Shown in pieces: positions 61,875-64,000 of a stretch of DNA of 64,000 nucleotides. The translations under genes and the position numbers were made by a program. This stretch comes from Lactobacillus sp. Its GTDB lineage: Bacteria; Bacillota; Bacilli; Lactobacillales; Lactobacillaceae. The stretch is taken from contig JAKVKU010000001.1 in NCBI GenBank assembly GCA_022484695.1, forward strand, positions 1-64,000, given 5' to 3'. Numbering within the stretch: position 1 is the first letter of the stretch; each line of letters starts with the position of its first letter. The notes below the pieces were generated by a model. The model saw only the letters and a list, made by a program, of their open reading frames with translations. It did no database searches and was not told where the DNA came from.

Positions 61875-62993
61875 TTAAGCGCCCTGGTCAGTCTTGGCCT
61901 CACTCACACTAATGGTGCGGTTGATGGGGCCGGTGTATTCAGAGCTTGGCCGAATCAAGGTGTGCAATTCCCGTTGTTCGTGGATATGGGCCAACCAGCC
62001 CCCGGTCCGGCTGATGGCAAATAACAGGGTAAATACATTGGCCGGCAAGCCCATGCAGTGATAAATCGTAGCGGTATAAAAGTCCACATTAGGTTGTAAA
62101 TGCTTATTTTCCGCCATGAATGCCCGGATTTCTTCTGACAAAGTATACCACTTGGTTTGGTCCGTGGCCGTGGTGATTTCTTCAGCACAGACCTTTAAGT
62201 ATTTGGCCCGGGGATCGCCATGTTTGTAGATGCGATGGCCAAAACCGGGGATCTTCTCACCCTTAGCCAGCTTGCGGTTCAAGTAATCAGACACGGATAG
62301 GTCTTGTTTATCCATATCCAGCAGCATGTTAAACACGGCTTCGTTGGCCCCACCGTGCAGTGGCCCCTTCAAAGCGCAGACGGCTGCCGTTAAACAAGAA
62401 TATAGATCCGCCCCCGTACTGGCCACCACCCGAGCCGTAAAGGTGGAGGCATTCAATTCGTGATCAGCGTGGAGGATCAAGACCCGGTTAGCCAACTTAG
62501 TTTGAGCCGCGTTGGGCAGTTGACCCGTCAATAAATAATAAAAGTTTTCAGCATAGCTGAGATTTAGAAGTGGGGTTGAAACCGGCCGGTGCTGTAAGTC
62601 ACTGATAATGGCCGTGGTCACCGCCAACATGCGCCCTTGGACCTGCTCAGAAGTCCCGGTGGCATCGGTTTGGGTCCCTAACATGGAAATCGCCGTCCGC
62701 AAAATACTCATGGGATGCTGGTGGGTATTGCTGATGGTCCGCAGCCGGTTCAAATACTGCTCATCCAATAAGGTATTGGCCATGATCTTCTCATTTTGTA
62801 CCTTTAATTCCTGGGCAGTGGGTAAGCGTTGATGCCACAATAAAAACAGCACTTCTTCATAAGAAACGTTGTTTTCGATCAATTCATCGATACCATACCC
62901 CGCATAGGATAACATTTCATTTTTAGTAGAACTAATTTTTGTTTCCGCACAAATGACGTTGGCCAGACCATTCGCTACTTTGATAGGTTTCAT
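61875..62993 (-). CDS. gltA: Citrate synthase
   Basis: Condenses oxaloacetate with acetyl-CoA. 372 residues, short Gram-positive type. GPLHGGANEAV (His about 223), GFGHRIYKHGDPR (His about 258, near 255-267) and NVDFYTATIYHCMG (Asp about 311) carry the active site. No canonical ribosome site lies before the ATG; instead a hairpin ends 7 nt upstream. No aconitase or isocitrate dehydrogenase gene is nearby, so it may serve glutamate or citrate synthesis only. Confidence 0.96.
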   Translation of the reverse strand: MKPIKVANGLANVICAETKISSTKNEMLSYAGYGIDELIENNVSYEEVLFLLWHQRLPTAQELKVQNEKIMANTLLDEQYLNRLRTISNTHQHPMSILRTAISMLGTQTDATGTSEQVQGRMLAVTTAIISDLQHRPVSTPLLNLSYAENFYYLLTGQLPNAAQTKLANRVLILHADHELNASTFTARVVASTGADLYSCLTAAVCALKGPLHGGANEAVFNMLLDMDKQDLSVSDYLNRKLAKGEKIPGFGHRIYKHGDPRAKYLKVCAEEITTATDQTKWYTLSEEIRAFMAENKHLQPNVDFYTATIYHCMGLPANVFTLLFAISRTGGWLAHIHEQRELHTLIRPSSEYTGPINRTISVSEAKTDQGA

Positions 62994-63240
62994 TTAGAGG
63001 AAGCAAGCCCTCTTGGCCTAGGCCAAAGTAAAGCTTGCTTCTTTCACTTCCTTTCAGTGCTGGAATCTACTCACAAACCGCTCAGCGCCAAGTACCGCAC
63101 GCACTCGGTCTGTGATGGTGTTACCAAACTTTTCGGACATCGTGACTGGCAGCCTGGCGCCTGGCGCAAAGGGCTGCCCTAGAAGATTAAATAAATCAAG
63201 TTGGTATCATACGGTTACTTTAACCCTCATAATTAAAATA
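62994..63240 (-). promoter_or_regulatory. Long structured leader of gltA
   Basis: About 240 nt with several hairpins: GGCAGCC/GGCTGCC (63178-63172 with 63154-63148), CCGAGT/ACTTGG near 63113-63090, and next to the start GAAGCAAGC/GCTTGCTTC (63041-63033 with 63008-63000) enclosing the perfect palindrome TTGGCCTAGGCCAA (63013-63026). The last hairpin has no T run, so control would be at translation or mRNA stability. Confidence 0.5.
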
Positions 63241-63713
63241 TGATTACAATTTGATTATATCTATAGATATTCTCACTCCGACGGCAGGTTTGTCAAGTAG
63301 TTTTATGAGAATTCATTTAAATCGAGCTGACATCCAGTGTCAGCCATTTATGCATAAATAAGTATTATTACTGCATATAAGGCGGAAATAAAGCATAAAT
63401 ATACCGAAATGCCATTATTTATTTTCCACCCCACGCGCTCATGTCAATTGTAAAATTAATGTATCATTAGAAATAATCTTACTTTACCGATCCCTTTTTC
63501 CAGCACGCAGCGGCTGATTTGTGGTAAAAAATAAACCAACGGTGGCCATTAACATAACGGCTTAGACCAATTCCAAATTACCAGACTATCAAATTAATTG
63601 ATACCCAACGAATAAGACGTTTTTCTAGTGTATACCAATGAATGGTTCTATAATAACGGTGCAAAGGATAATCTAATAGTTGGATTAGTTCACTTTGGAA
63701 AGGTGTGAGAGAA
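63241..63713. other. Intergenic region between gltA and cydA
   Basis: AT-rich, no gene. On the minus strand TATAAT near 63259 suits gltA. On the plus strand TATAAT at about 63649 is the likely cydA -10, followed by an inverted repeat TCTAAT/GATTAG (63671-63687). I see no clear Rex or CcpA site. Confidence 0.55.
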
Positions 63714-64000
63714 ATGAGTCTGTTGTTGGGAGCCGCAGTAACTCCACTTGCGGTGACGACCATGTCGCGCTTTCAATTCGCCCTGACCGCCATCGTCCAC
63801 TTTCTGTTTGTTCCGACGTCTATTGGGATCTTGACCGCCACCTTAATTTTTGAATTCCTCTATGCTTATGGCCATGGGGATACGGAAAAGTATGGCCGCT
63901 TAACGCTATTTTTCAGTAAAATTTATTTCTTGAGTTTCGCCACTGGTGTGGTCACTGGGATCATTATGGAAATGCAATTTGGGCTGAACTGGTCGGCTTT
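63714..64000 (+). CDS. cydA: Cytochrome bd oxidase subunit I (5' part)
   Basis: The first 95 residues, cut by the window end. SRFQFALTAIVHFLFVPTSIG (two parts, about 18-38) holds the conserved His that binds haem b595, and GVVTGIIMEMQFGLNW follows, both diagnostic for CydA. Terminal quinol oxidase; activity needs haem and a menaquinol, which links it to the men genes at 23.4-26.1 kb. AAAGGTG precedes the ATG. Confidence 0.95.
   Translation, partial: MSLLLGAAVTPLAVTTMSRFQFALTAIVHFLFVPTSIGILTATLIFEFLYAYGHGDTEKYGRLTLFFSKIYFLSFATGVVTGIIMEMQFGLNWSA

Overview
The window looks like chromosome of a lactic acid bacterium of the Lactobacillaceae (Bacillota). The reasons are strong AAGGAGG/GAGGTGAT ribosome binding sites, frequent TTG starts, Rho-independent terminators, a Gram-positive T-box leader, an AgrC/AgrA-type two-component system, plsY, a class A PBP, ECF-free ABC importers, and protein families typical of lactobacilli. 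No rRNA, tRNA, intact insertion sequence or CRISPR array was found. The species cannot be named from the sequence alone.

Layout. 1-4.3 kb: leuABCD leucine operon behind an attenuator-like terminator; leuA lacks the C-terminal regulatory domain. 4.3-9.1 kb: GNAT, membrane zinc peptidase, cardiolipin synthase, small membrane proteins and a Fic-like protein with a substituted active site. 9.2-18.5 kb: a candidate peptide quorum-sensing region. An operon on the minus strand encodes a LytTR response regulator, a 43-residue peptide and an AgrC-type kinase. Two promoters at 9.2 and 15.4 kb carry matching direct repeats 21 bp apart, a spacing expected for LytTR regulators, in front of small membrane proteins; a third, weaker copy lies at 51.9 kb. 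A sugar-phosphate transporter with a cre box, a GNAT toxin/antitoxin-like pair and a glutamine amidotransferase sit between them. 18.5-26.2 kb: DUF438/DUF1858 pair, plsY, a prephenate-dehydratase-like protein behind a 230-nt structured leader, an autoregulated-looking Fic gene, and menE-menB/menI of menaquinone synthesis.

26.2-28.2 kb: an accessory island holding a DUF4143 ATPase, four evenly spaced 12-bp palindromes, a duplicated terminator and an orphan HicB. 28.3-35.5 kb: allantoin use (pucG, allC, pucR, allB, permease), unusual in lactobacilli, predicted to run from allantoin to oxalurate. 35.5-38.1 kb: short pyrophosphatase, complete HicAB, DUF4931 and macrodomain genes. 38.1-43.3 kb: cell-wall locus with a class A PBP bearing a long coiled-coil tail and a membrane-anchored YkuD-like protein that has lost its catalytic cysteine. 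43.3-45.2 kb: aroK and tyrA behind a Tyr T-box. 45.2-49.5 kb: five-gene metal/metallophore uptake operon (binding protein, DUF364, ATPase, permease, THEP1-like NTPase).

49.5-53.6 kb: RelB-type antitoxin with a truncated toxin, small unknown genes and an MFS exporter. 53.7-60.5 kb: a seven-gene operon (P5C-reductase-like, VOC, amino-acid ABC importer, SDR, URO-D family) behind another structured leader; its substrate is unknown. 60.5-61 kb: a candidate type I toxin/antisense-RNA module. 61-64 kb: esterase, citrate synthase with a long leader, and the start of cydA, which together with the men genes suggests conditional respiration.
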